This document shows positions 20,632 through 29,516 of a DNA stretch of 64,000 nucleotides, in pieces. How positions within the stretch are numbered: the stretch's first letter is position 1; each line of letters begins with the position of its first letter. Location of the stretch: the NCBI GenBank assembly GCA_951394045.1, contig OX595995.1:1984001-2048000 (forward strand), read 5' to 3'. Both the position numbers and the translations under genes were made by a program. Source of the stretch: Nitzschia sp. DOCU1. Lineage: Eukaryota > Bacillariophyta > Bacillariophyceae > Bacillariales > Bacillariaceae. Under the pieces are notes generated by a model. It saw nothing but the letters and a program-made list of their open reading frames with translations, did not search any database and was not told the DNA's origin.

Positions 20632-22851
20632 ATGAGGATTGTCGTTTGTTTACCTTTCGGCGGCACTTCTACTTTACTTGTCTGCCTACTTTCTTCTTTG
20701 TGCATCTTTCTCCTTTTCTGCTGTTCGATAACTTTCTGCATTGTTAGTGGTGGTGCTGAGTGTTGTGGTACACCGTGGTGGACCTCATTTCCTGTTGCAA
20801 TAGGAACAAAGGCCGCTATCGTCGGCCCTGAGGCAGACAACAAGGATAATCATTCTGGAGGTATTCTGAGAGCGGTTTCCGAGCTCAAGAACCAGGAGGT
20901 CTTACCCCTTCCTTGTAAAACAAGAAACGACGACGATGATACAAGAAGAACAAATGAGGAGTTAAACTCCTCGTCGCACTCGTGTGGTGCTGGTAGCAAC
21001 AACAATGATGCAACCAGCAGTAACACTTGTGCTACTTCGATACCGCAAGAAGATGAAGCCTATGAGGATGCTGGATTATTAGTTGTACGGCGAGGAAGAG
21101 GACCAGTCCAGTCGCTACAGCGACCGCGTCCATCGGGGACCGTACCAGCAGTCACCAGCACCAAAACGAAGTCCGAGTCCACTTCCTCGGTTACTGGATA
21201 TTTGAATCATTTGGTTGTTGTCTACAGGGAAGCACTCCGTAACACAATATCTGCGCAGGTGGAATCTTGGCATTTCATAGCTGCCTACGAAGGCGTCGAC
21301 GAAGCTGAAATGGGTTCGTGTCCTGCTCCTCGTCCTGCTCGCCGGGTGTCCCCAGGAACTTCAACAATAAGTCCATCGATGCTATCCCTTGCAGAGCTAG
21401 AAAAGTTCATCTGGGACGACGAATCCGATATCCCAGCGTATCTTGATCATATTTACTGGGCATGTGCAGCCCCAAATGCAGCCAGACACCCTGCATTCAA
21501 GATGAGGTGTGGGGACTTTCTGCGAGACCTGATTTACAATCCTCGGTGTACGACTCGGTTCGATTCACGAGTGCGATGCCGGCGTGGAGAACAACCCACT
21601 GCTTCCATCGTCAAAACCCCATCATCACTGTTGGACCTCGACAGCACTTTCCAAGGCTACTTCACGAATTCGACCTTGAATGTTGTCATTGTTGGGGGCG
21701 GTCCTACTGGTCTTTTTCTGGCCAATTCGCTTGCCCAAGCAAGCCGTGCTATGAAATCCTCACAAAATCAAAGACCAGAGATCAGAGTCATCGTAATCGA
21801 AAATCGACTTCAAGCGACCGGTGTCAAGCAAGGGTTCACTAGAAGCAAGCAAGCAATTCCGATCGTTGAGGATATCGTGGAAACAATCGACCGTCGGCTC
21901 GGTACAATATTCTCAGGGATTTCAGCAGACGAGGAGAACGAGTTTCTCGCGCTTCCTTTTAACGCGATTGAGACGTTGCTCTTGCTCTCCACAAGAGATC
22001 TTGGCGTGAAGTTTCTCTATGGAGACCTGAAAGACTTTGCCCCTTTTCTTTCCAAAGAGCCAAATCTTGTTGCATTTGATGCGTCAGGGCATCGTCTTGA
22101 TATGCTATCTCGTGGGAGCAATTGCCCCCCTCCACAAAATACCGGTACCCAAAGCTTGGAAGAGGTTGTGTATCCCTGGGCACCAACTGGTTTGGCTGAA
22201 TTGGATTGGAAGCATATCTATCCAACCGAATATGCCATTTTGAAGAGTTTGGGCTTTTCGATGACAATTGCGGAAAAGGGGGATCTCCTTTATCCTGTCA
22301 CCGATCGGGGCACCCCTTATGCTACGTGGTGGCTGCACGTACACCAATTACCGGGTACCGACGAGTACTACGAAGGTCATGAGGAAATTTGGGGGCACAT
22401 GACTAATAGATCGTTTTGCAGTGCTTGCATGAACCCGGACTATGAGGACCAAGATACGCTTGAGGAATACAAAATATGTGAAATCTTTTGCCAGCCAAAC
22501 TTCTTTTACTCTTCCAGCCCTTATTATCGGGACGATATTTGGACCAAGATCAAAGAAAATAGATCAAATGCCTGGTTTGCCCCGAGTTGTGCCATTCTTC
22601 ATCTGTCCGCCACAGAGGCAAAGCGGCTGCTTGAACTTATCAACAAGGAACTTGCTGGTGGAATCTATGCGAAAGACCCAGTTGGCATGCCTATAAGCTT
22701 ATTGCCCCTTGATGCCATGGCTCGCGAAGACGTTTTCAAGGACTCTTCGGTACTTTTGCGTGCACTTCGAATGATGGCGAAGGTTGACGAGGGAAGCATC
22801 CCCGCGCTCGTCTCCGTCTTCCAACAGCGTCCCTACATTTACAGATATTGA
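20632..22851 (+). pseudogene. FAD-dependent monooxygenase-like gene, copy 1, 3'-truncated
   Basis: From ATG 20632 this encodes 739 residues and ends TACATTTACAGATATTGA, where the duplication breakpoint adds two foreign codons and a stop. The protein has a hydrophobic N-terminal segment, a Ser/Asn-rich linker and an FAD-binding dinucleotide fold (VVIVGGGPTGLF). It lacks the last 70 or so residues of the copy 2 protein, including the RIGDSLTTGD...NRGTGFN segment. That segment is the GD motif which contacts the FAD ribityl chain in this family, so the product is unlikely to hold FAD normally. Otherwise it differs from copy 2 by a missing His in an Asp run and an Ile/Met change. Confidence 0.85.
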
Positions 22852-22895
22852 ATGCGGCGCAATAAAAGCTATCAAAACTGCTGCATCCTGACAGC

Positions 22896-24302
22896 ATGAA
22901 AGTGAAGTTGAATCGCCGCGGATTCCTAGCGGGCGTCTACTATATTTTGGCGATTTTCGTGTCATTGATCCTGGGGTTTTCAATGCCATTTTTGGCGAGT
23001 TTGAATCTACTATCCGAATGGACCTCGTCAACTGCATTTCAGGATGTCATGGACGAGCCTACAAGCATTGCTGCAAGAATGGAGGTAGAGTCATCAGGGT
23101 CAACACTGGCTCTGTTGGATCCTCGGCTCATTGGCGGGTTTCGAAATCAGCACATGCGATTGACAGGGCTCGTTATTTACGCACAAAGCCAGAATATGAA
23201 AAACTTGTTGTTGGACAGTCTACGATTCGACAACTATGTAGTGTCGTCACGCAATCCTTCCAGCTATAGTTTGGGAAGGATTCCGTTTCAGTCATTATTT
23301 GATGTGGATCACTGGAATGCGGTATCAGATCGATATGGGAGCCACATTTTGCCCCGTCTCGTGAGATATTCACCACAGCTTCACCCCGACTGGGATCCTG
23401 AACTTTCCATGTTTCGGGACATCAATGACACGAGTGTCCTTTTGGTAGCGAACAAACGGGGACCTGATTTGTTTCCGCTGGTTGAAAATTGCACGGCGCC
23501 CTATGCATACGGATCTGGGCCCCGACAAGGTAATGGGCGAACTTGGAATATCTACATATCCTATAAACGAGAAAACCCGGGTCTGACTCTGATAGAAGAG
23601 GCAATAACGGAAGCCCTGCGTCCAGCTCCTCATTTGGCACGGGCAGTTCAATATATTGTGGATTCCTCTAGCACTGGACTTTTGGCCATTCACCCACGAT
23701 GCGAACCTGAAATGTTGGCGCACCGATGCTCCAGACGCATGGCAAAGAATTTGACGCTCATCTTCGACATGATTCAAGGCAGTGATTTCTTTTCATATCT
23801 TACTACGCCAGAGAGGCCCCAACCCAAATACGACCAGGCATTCGTATGTATCAGCAGAAGCGGCATGGAAGGTCCAGCCTTTCCTGCACTCCAAGAACTG
23901 GCCGATGAAAATTTGAAGACACTCAATGATGCCGCGGAACACGGACTCTGGGAGGGCCGCGTTCCAGTGCGCGAGGGAGGCGAAAATTTAGCTGCATCGC
24001 TTCAGGATGTACCTGCGGAACAAGTCCATACTGCCGCACAAATCATTAACTTCTTCATCGCCGTCCAAGCCAAGGCATTTGTTGGTACATTTGGGTCGTC
24101 GTATTCGACAGATGTTTGGACTGTACGATACGTACTGTCCAAAACAAGTAACGGCAGCAATCCACTCAATTTTCGCCATGGACCCGATGGGGTGGGTATG
24201 ATTGAAAACGGTGCTTTGTGCGTAAATAACGAGCCCTGTCAATCGCATGTGCTGATTTCGAAACCCGCCAATGAGCCGAGGATCCAACAGAGCCAGTGTT
24301 GA
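22896..24302 (+). CDS. O-fucosyltransferase-like protein, inverted copy with replaced C-terminus
   Basis: ATG 22896 opens 468 codons. Residues 1 to about 438 match the copy 1 gene almost exactly (Thr for Arg, Leu for Phe and Thr for Ala are the changes seen), with the start region and membrane anchor intact (VYYILAIFVSLILGFSMP). The likely GDP-fucose site HPRCEPEM and the C-terminal AKAFVGTFGSSYSTDV are present. At base 24212 the sequence jumps into inverted DNA of the same gene, so the last eight native residues (GLPPIHYS) are replaced by about 30 unrelated ones. The catalytic region appears complete, so this may be the only copy able to make an anchored protein. Its promoter is only about 50 bp of native DNA fused to the 3' part of the monooxygenase gene, so expression is doubtful. 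Role inferred: Golgi or ER protein fucosylation. Confidence 0.7.
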   Translation: MKVKLNRRGFLAGVYYILAIFVSLILGFSMPFLASLNLLSEWTSSTAFQDVMDEPTSIAARMEVESSGSTLALLDPRLIGGFRNQHMRLTGLVIYAQSQNMKNLLLDSLRFDNYVVSSRNPSSYSLGRIPFQSLFDVDHWNAVSDRYGSHILPRLVRYSPQLHPDWDPELSMFRDINDTSVLLVANKRGPDLFPLVENCTAPYAYGSGPRQGNGRTWNIYISYKRENPGLTLIEEAITEALRPAPHLARAVQYIVDSSSTGLLAIHPRCEPEMLAHRCSRRMAKNLTLIFDMIQGSDFFSYLTTPERPQPKYDQAFVCISRSGMEGPAFPALQELADENLKTLNDAAEHGLWEGRVPVREGGENLAASLQDVPAEQVHTAAQIINFFIAVQAKAFVGTFGSSYSTDVWTVRYVLSKTSNGSNPLNFRHGPDGVGMIENGALCVNNEPCQSHVLISKPANEPRIQQSQC

Positions 24303-24648
24303 CCCTGATGACTCTACCTCCATTCTTGCAGCAATGCTTGTAGGCTCGTCCATGACATCCTGAAATGCAGTTGACGAGGTCCATTCGGATAGTAGATTCA
24401 AACTCGCCAAAAATGGCATTGAAAACCCCAGGCCCATGCGTTAGTACGGCCAACTCGCGCCGGCAGGGCTTCATTGTTCATGTGCCTGACGGGTCGGAGT
24501 TGGCAAACACATGGAAACATGTCAATATAATATATGGCGTTGAATAATATATTCCAAGTTAATTCAAGAGAAGCCCCCATTTGGTAACTTCCCCCAGTTC
24601 CAATTGCCCTATCAGCATCAGAAGCGTTAAATTATAAGCCTTGGAAGA

Positions 24649-24735
24649 ATCGTGACGAGATCGTGACGAAATCGTGACGAAATCATGACGAAATCATGGC
24701 GAAATCATGGCGAGAACATGGCAGAACTTTGACAC
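24649..24735 (+). repeat. Left subterminal 11-bp repeat array of the Harbinger element
   Basis: About seven units of GAAATCGTGAC and close variants follow one another at an 11-bp pitch and end in ATGGCAGAACTTTGAC. TGACG is repeated at one-helical-turn spacing, which would place binding sites on one face of the DNA. Confidence 0.85.
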
Positions 24736-24987
24736 GGCTGTGACACAACCTTGACATGATATTGATAAATCCTTGACACGAAATAGGCGAGTGGCGGGAA
24801 CTTGGACATCGAGTTATTCGGGGCTGTATGTGAATAATAGCAAGGGTTTGCACACGCGCTTGGATGGACTGGCCTGCTGGCTAACAAGAGTAAGGCGACA
24901 ACCCCAGGCGCACATCGGTACGCTGACGGGAAAGAATGGACATTGCGGACCAGACGGTATTGCCATTACAACAACCACTCGACAATA

Positions 24988-25725
24988 ATGCAAGAAGAAT
25001 CTGAAGATACCAAGCCATGGCGTCAAAGCCGTGCCAAGGCCAATCTTCTGAAGGCGATCAACGAGGGAAGAGTTCCGAGAGAGCCAAAGGGGCAGCCTCG
25101 AATGACCCTCCGTCAAATCTACGAAAGCGTCGATGGCTTAGCTAATTATGACTACACCAAGTTCTCCCGCCGACTGACTGCACTACGAAAGAAGCTCAAA
25201 GAGAGTGAAGAGCCCGAAGAACCAAAAATCAAATGGGCGAACAGCAAGGCGAAAGACTTACTCGCCAGTGCAATCATGAGGGGGGATTATGATTCTGGTG
25301 ACGGCGAAGACGAAACGCCACTTCAGGAAATCTACAACTCAATTCCTGAACTTGGGCTATACAGGTTTTCAAAGTTCGAGTCCCGCTACAAATCATTGGT
25401 TGCGACGATTGCGAAAAACAAATCCAGGGCAACTGCGGACAAAAATGCATTCGACGATTTCATGTCGAGGGCAGTTGTTTTGCTCTTTTCGCACCGCGGC
25501 TATATTCAGTGGCAAGGCTCTGAAGCACAAGCCTTCATGCTGGAAGATATCGACAACAATCTACACTTAAACCCAAACAAAAAAGAGTTTTGGCTATCGA
25601 GGGCCGAATATTGTGAGAACTTCCCATTAGATGTCTTTCGGGATAAAATTGCACAAGAGATCAGGACCGCAAAATATATCCACACTCTGAAAGTAAAAGG
25701 GAAGAAGAAGGTTGCAGACTGGTAG
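24988..25725 (+). CDS. Harbinger element accessory protein 1
   Basis: ATG 24988 gives 245 residues. Two related segments, PWRQSRAKANLLKAINEG (near residue 10) and WANSKAKDLLASAIMRGD (near 85), are each followed by a 'L-x-x-I-Y-x-S/N' helix and a F(S)(R/K)F/R-type helix (TKFSRRLTALRKK, SKFESRYKSLVA). The protein thus has two copies of a roughly 60-residue helical, probably DNA-binding, unit. The C-terminus is basic (KVKGKKKVADW). I do not recognise the family. It lies between the left subterminal array and gene 2. A role in recognising element ends is plausible by analogy with Harbinger Myb-like partners and is not shown. Confidence 0.65.
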   Translation: MQEESEDTKPWRQSRAKANLLKAINEGRVPREPKGQPRMTLRQIYESVDGLANYDYTKFSRRLTALRKKLKESEEPEEPKIKWANSKAKDLLASAIMRGDYDSGDGEDETPLQEIYNSIPELGLYRFSKFESRYKSLVATIAKNKSRATADKNAFDDFMSRAVVLLFSHRGYIQWQGSEAQAFMLEDIDNNLHLNPNKKEFWLSRAEYCENFPLDVFRDKIAQEIRTAKYIHTLKVKGKKKVADW

Positions 25726-26488
25726 TTCACTAGGCAGTAACGATCAATAGAACTTGCTTTTGCCATACTAGAAAGTTTGATATTGTTACTCTAGAGTTTA
25801 TAAGTAGTTGTTGGACTAGTACTGCCTGTGAATCATGCATGGCATTGTTGTAAACAACAAGAGCACTGACGTTCAGGTTGTCGCTGTTGCTAGTAGCAAC
25901 TACTATTACTACTCCGTGCTAGTAGTATGTTGCCGCTGTCGTCCTGTAGCTCCGGTACTTTACAACGGTATTAACAATGTAGCTTGTTGTCCTCATCGTC
26001 CTTGTCATCCTCATCGCCGGGTAGGTTGATCGACAACTATGATTAGTAGTACAGGTACTACTATATTGGTAGCTAGACTGGCTACTAGTGCGGAAGATCC
26101 GGCACTCTATTGAGTCACATAAAACATCCAAAAGACAGAAGTCGGTTCCATCGCCTCTATCTAGTTCTTAGGAAAGTTCTATCTCCGTCGCGGCAAATTT
26201 TCATTCTAGTAGTATATAGTACTGGGCTGGTGGTGGAAGTCTTTTCGTGGAAGCTAGTTGCTGCTAAATATTCGTGGAATGGCGGCCAACGGCTGAGAAG
26301 TTTCTTGGCGCAAGATCTCACAAAATTTCCACGGCACGTAACAAAGAAAATAGTGGTTTACTTAAGGACACCTTTCATGTGAAATCAAAACCACGCAAAA
26401 TCCCAATGCTGAAAACTGCATTGACAAGACTGGATGTAGGCAATGCAAAGAAGCAAGCAACTCTTTCGGTGCCTCACAATATCTCATA
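25726..26488. other. Non-coding spacer inside the Harbinger element
   Basis: It has no credible gene. It contains runs of short CTAGTA/GTACTA words around 25810-26100, which may be structured or promoter DNA for the following gene. Confidence 0.4.
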
Positions 26489-28171
26489 ATGCAGGAAAAC
26501 CCACAAACAACACAGGACGAGAAAACCCTTGTTGACAAGTCGTCTTCTCAAAAGAAAAGAAGTACCGCACTCCCTCTGACTCTGCAGAAGGAGCTAGTGA
26601 ACGATATCCAACTGGCTGGTGGGATCGAGACTCTGATCAACGACACTGGCCAAGCTTTGAGTAAATTGCTTGATTCAAAGCCCAGCAAGTACGGAAGGCG
26701 TGGTGACCCAATTCGTCAACGCATTTCATCCACAGTCAGGCATTGGAAGAAGTATCACAACGACGGTGAATACGCTACTAAAGTTCTCCTACGAACTGGA
26801 TTCGCAAAAGACACTACCACGACGCCAACAACAAGAAGCCAAAAGAAGAAAAAGGCAAGTCTTCTAGTAGACGACGCCTCTTCTTCATCATCGTCTTCAG
26901 ATTCTGAGGACAAGAAAATCAAGGCTATATCAAAGGGAAAAGCTCGCGCGCCAGCTCAACCTCCCCGCGTATCTTTTGCCGAAGACAAGGCCCCTCCTGC
27001 TCCCCTACCATCCGCCATCAAGTCGCCCAGTCCATCAAGTCCAATGACTACTCCAGGGAGTCAGATTCCGGTCGCTGTGCTTACTGACAAGTTGCAGAAG
27101 GCAAGCTTGTTACCACCCCGCACCGAAATCATCAACTATGATGCCAAGAACCGTCACCCCGAGGCCCATCGTGAGGTCTTCATTACTGAGTTTGATGATC
27201 ATCCTGCCACCAAGGGTAATCGAGTCTACAAAGGCTACTCGATTTGGATCAAGGTTGATGTTGGCTGGGTCAACGAGAATCTCGACGTTGAATGGTACAA
27301 GGCATCGTTGTATGGGCAAAACAGCGTCATGCTCACATGTCCTGCCTACCCCTATGACCTGTGCCGTGGCTCAGATGATTTTCGGTCGTCACTGGAGAAC
27401 GATAGCGTGCTTAACGGAGTGGACAATGCCGCGCACAAGTTTGAGGAGGCTATCGAGGATCGCAAGTTCCGACACCTCCTCATCCAATGGCCCAGGGACA
27501 CAATCCTCAACCCAGAGGTAATCCGGCCCGAGGATGATGACGATGACGATGATGAAAAGACGCTGGATGAGACCGTTCTTCCTTTCACTTTTTCCTCGAG
27601 CGACGTGACCGGGTTTACCTGGATGCGATTTGACGTTGCTCGAGCCGATGCAAGCCCAACCAAGAGGGGCAGAGTCGAGAAGAAGAAGAAGAGCAAGTTT
27701 GCAAGGAATCTTGAAAAGCAATTGGCCAGGGCTTCTATGGAGCGTTCTATGGATACCGAAGGAACCAGCAGTTGAGTAACAAGTTCTTGACGATTCGTTA
27801 CGTCTGCTTATGTTACTAACATATATATTGTAAAATAACTATTCTGTTTAGCAGGCGATCAAGCGACAGCACCTATTAGCGGTGTACCAGACACAGTACC
27901 AGAAACAGTAGCTAGTCGCAAGGCCAAACTGGAGGGCAGTTCTGGCGGGCGAAAAGGGGCTGGGAAAAAAGTCTCGCCACGTAAAGCCAAGAAGTCCTCA
28001 TTGGAGAAGAGGAAACTGAAGACTGAATTCAAAGATGAGGCCAAGAAGAATCAGTCGCCGGGAGTGCCCGGTGATGTTGATGATCATGATGATGGGCAGG
28101 ACTTTGATGATGTCTTTGCAAATATGAGCGAGGCCGAAGCCGACGCATTTTTTGCAGGTTTCAATATGTGA
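26489..28171 (+). CDS. Harbinger element accessory protein 2
   Basis: The first exon runs from ATG 26489. Taken alone it ends at a TGA at 27773 after 428 residues. A GT-AG intron at 27771-27851 would bypass that stop and join an 106-codon open frame ending at TGA 28169, for 533 residues. The splice is inferred and the donor (GTTGAG) is weak. Residues about 20-110 are helical and basic; about 120-210 are Ser/Pro/Lys-rich. Residues 215-345 form a compact folded segment (EVFITEFDDHPATKGNRVY, VDVGWVNENLDVEWYKASL). An acidic run DDDDDDDE follows, and then lysine-rich sequence. The second exon has a basic KRKLKTEF part and an acidic end, with FDDVFANMSEAEADAFFAGF. Family not recognised. Confidence 0.6.
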
Positions 28172-28234
28172 ATGAACTAGTTAGTTATTAAAAGACCTCG
28201 ATCTATTTTAATGATTAGTTATTCTATTACAACA

Positions 28235-29308
28235 TTAGTCGTCGTATAGAATATCTTCTACAACAATATCATACAAGTAATCTTGTCCGACATCAAGCTG
28301 ATACTGCACCATCACACAGACCGCCTCAAAGCAAGTGTTGAAACGCATGGGACTATGATGGAATCGCCCCTTGAGACAATCATATCTCTTGGTATATCCA
28401 TTGAACTTTTCGTGTCTTTTCAAAGCTCTACTTTTGAACTTTCGTACGGGTCGGGAGTCAATCGAATTGGGCGTGGAACACTGTTCTTCGTGCCCCTGGT
28501 AGCCGCCGTCGCCAATCGCCATTTTGCCGGTCTGTTCCAGCAAGACCTTGAGTCCATTTTCAGCAGTAAAGATACTAACATCGTTTCGGCCGGCCTTGAA
28601 ACCACCGTTCATCCAAATAAGTCACTGCTCTCGTAGGCTTATAGCGAGCTCATACACAATGCCACATTTGTTGTGTTTGTGAGAGAAGTACTCGGGATCC
28701 AGCGAGAATTCGGGGTGCGCCTGTTCTTGGACCCAGCAATGAGTACCGTCGACAGTGCATACCCATATGTCTTCGTTATTTTCAGGCCACACGATCTTTT
28801 GTTTCTTCAGCGCCTGGATCTTCTCCAGGTAGAACCATACCTTTTCCCGGCTCCATGAATGGGAAAGGTCAAAGATACGTTCCCGGTCCTCTTTGGTTGG
28901 GTACTTCTTGATTTGGTAGAGAGCCATCAATAACTTCTTGATGTCCCGATCCTTCTCCTCAAGGAATGCCTCGGGATCATCTGTCGTTTGCAGATCTTCC
29001 CACAGTGCGTTGACGGCATCGGGCACACCACCGAAATTCTTGCGGAAGCGCTTGATGTTGGTAGCCTTCCTAGCTCGGTTGATACAACGGCATTTATATC
29101 GGATGAGACGCAAACCAAGGTAGAGCAGTTCGTCTTCTGTAAAGATGACGAGACCTTCCGGAATGGAGTGGTCGACCGAAGAAGCATCATCGTTGTTGAC
29201 AGACATGGTAGGCTGGTAGAGTGTGTTTGCAGTTGCCCGCAGTGAGGCATCAACCACTCTGAGCAAGGCCATGCGGGCGCTAGGAGGTTGACTTACCGTT
29301 TTATTCAA
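28235..29308 (-). pseudogene. Harbinger-type (DDE_4) transposase with an in-frame stop
   Basis: ATG 29308 opens 228 codons that end at TGA 28622-28624. The same frame continues as open sequence to 28235, so a single nonsense codon breaks a protein of about 357 residues. The N-terminal part is helical (ELLYLGLRLIRYKCRC), as in Harbinger DNA-binding regions. The catalytic triad can be followed: first Asp in CTVDGTHCW, second in FKAGRNDVSIF, third acidic group in AIGDGGYQG, then the conserved RHEKFN...LKGRFHH end. The stop falls between the first and second Asp (SLREQ-stop-LIWMNGGF). No intron borders fit it. An active relative would be needed in trans to mobilise the element. Confidence 0.85.
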
Positions 29309-29427
29309 ACCAATAGCACATGCATCAACGTATCTGAATCATCATCCGTCGTGGAGATTTGTACTACCAGCCGTTATGACTGAAAAGCAATAGAGGCTAT
29401 TATCTACCAGTCCCGGAAGAACGTGGG

Positions 29428-29516
29428 CAGGATCATGACAAGATCATGGCAAAATCATGACGAAATCGTGACGAAATCGTGACGAAATCGTGACGAAATC
29501 ATGGCAGAACTTTGAC
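29428..29516 (+). repeat. Right subterminal 11-bp repeat array of the Harbinger element
   Basis: About seven units of the same GAAATCGTGAC-type repeat end in ATGGCAGAACTTTGAC, as in the left array. Both arrays read in the same direction on the plus strand, although the element ends are inverted. Confidence 0.85.

Larger units (their letters stand above)
9544..22843. repeat. Segmental duplication, copy 1 (13.3 kb)
   Basis: Matches 29801-53967 in the same orientation nearly base for base, apart from a 10.4-kb insertion in the other copy and two tandem arrays of different length. Visible differences are scattered single bases. Copy 1 stops at TACATTTACA inside the monooxygenase gene and switches to inverted fucosyltransferase DNA. 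The block has one clear gene, at its right end, and otherwise transposon-derived and repetitive DNA. Confidence 0.95.

Noticed and set aside
22896..24302. Calling the inverted fucosyltransferase copy a pseudogene
   Set aside because: The anchor and catalytic motifs are intact and only eight C-terminal residues are replaced, so loss of function is not established.
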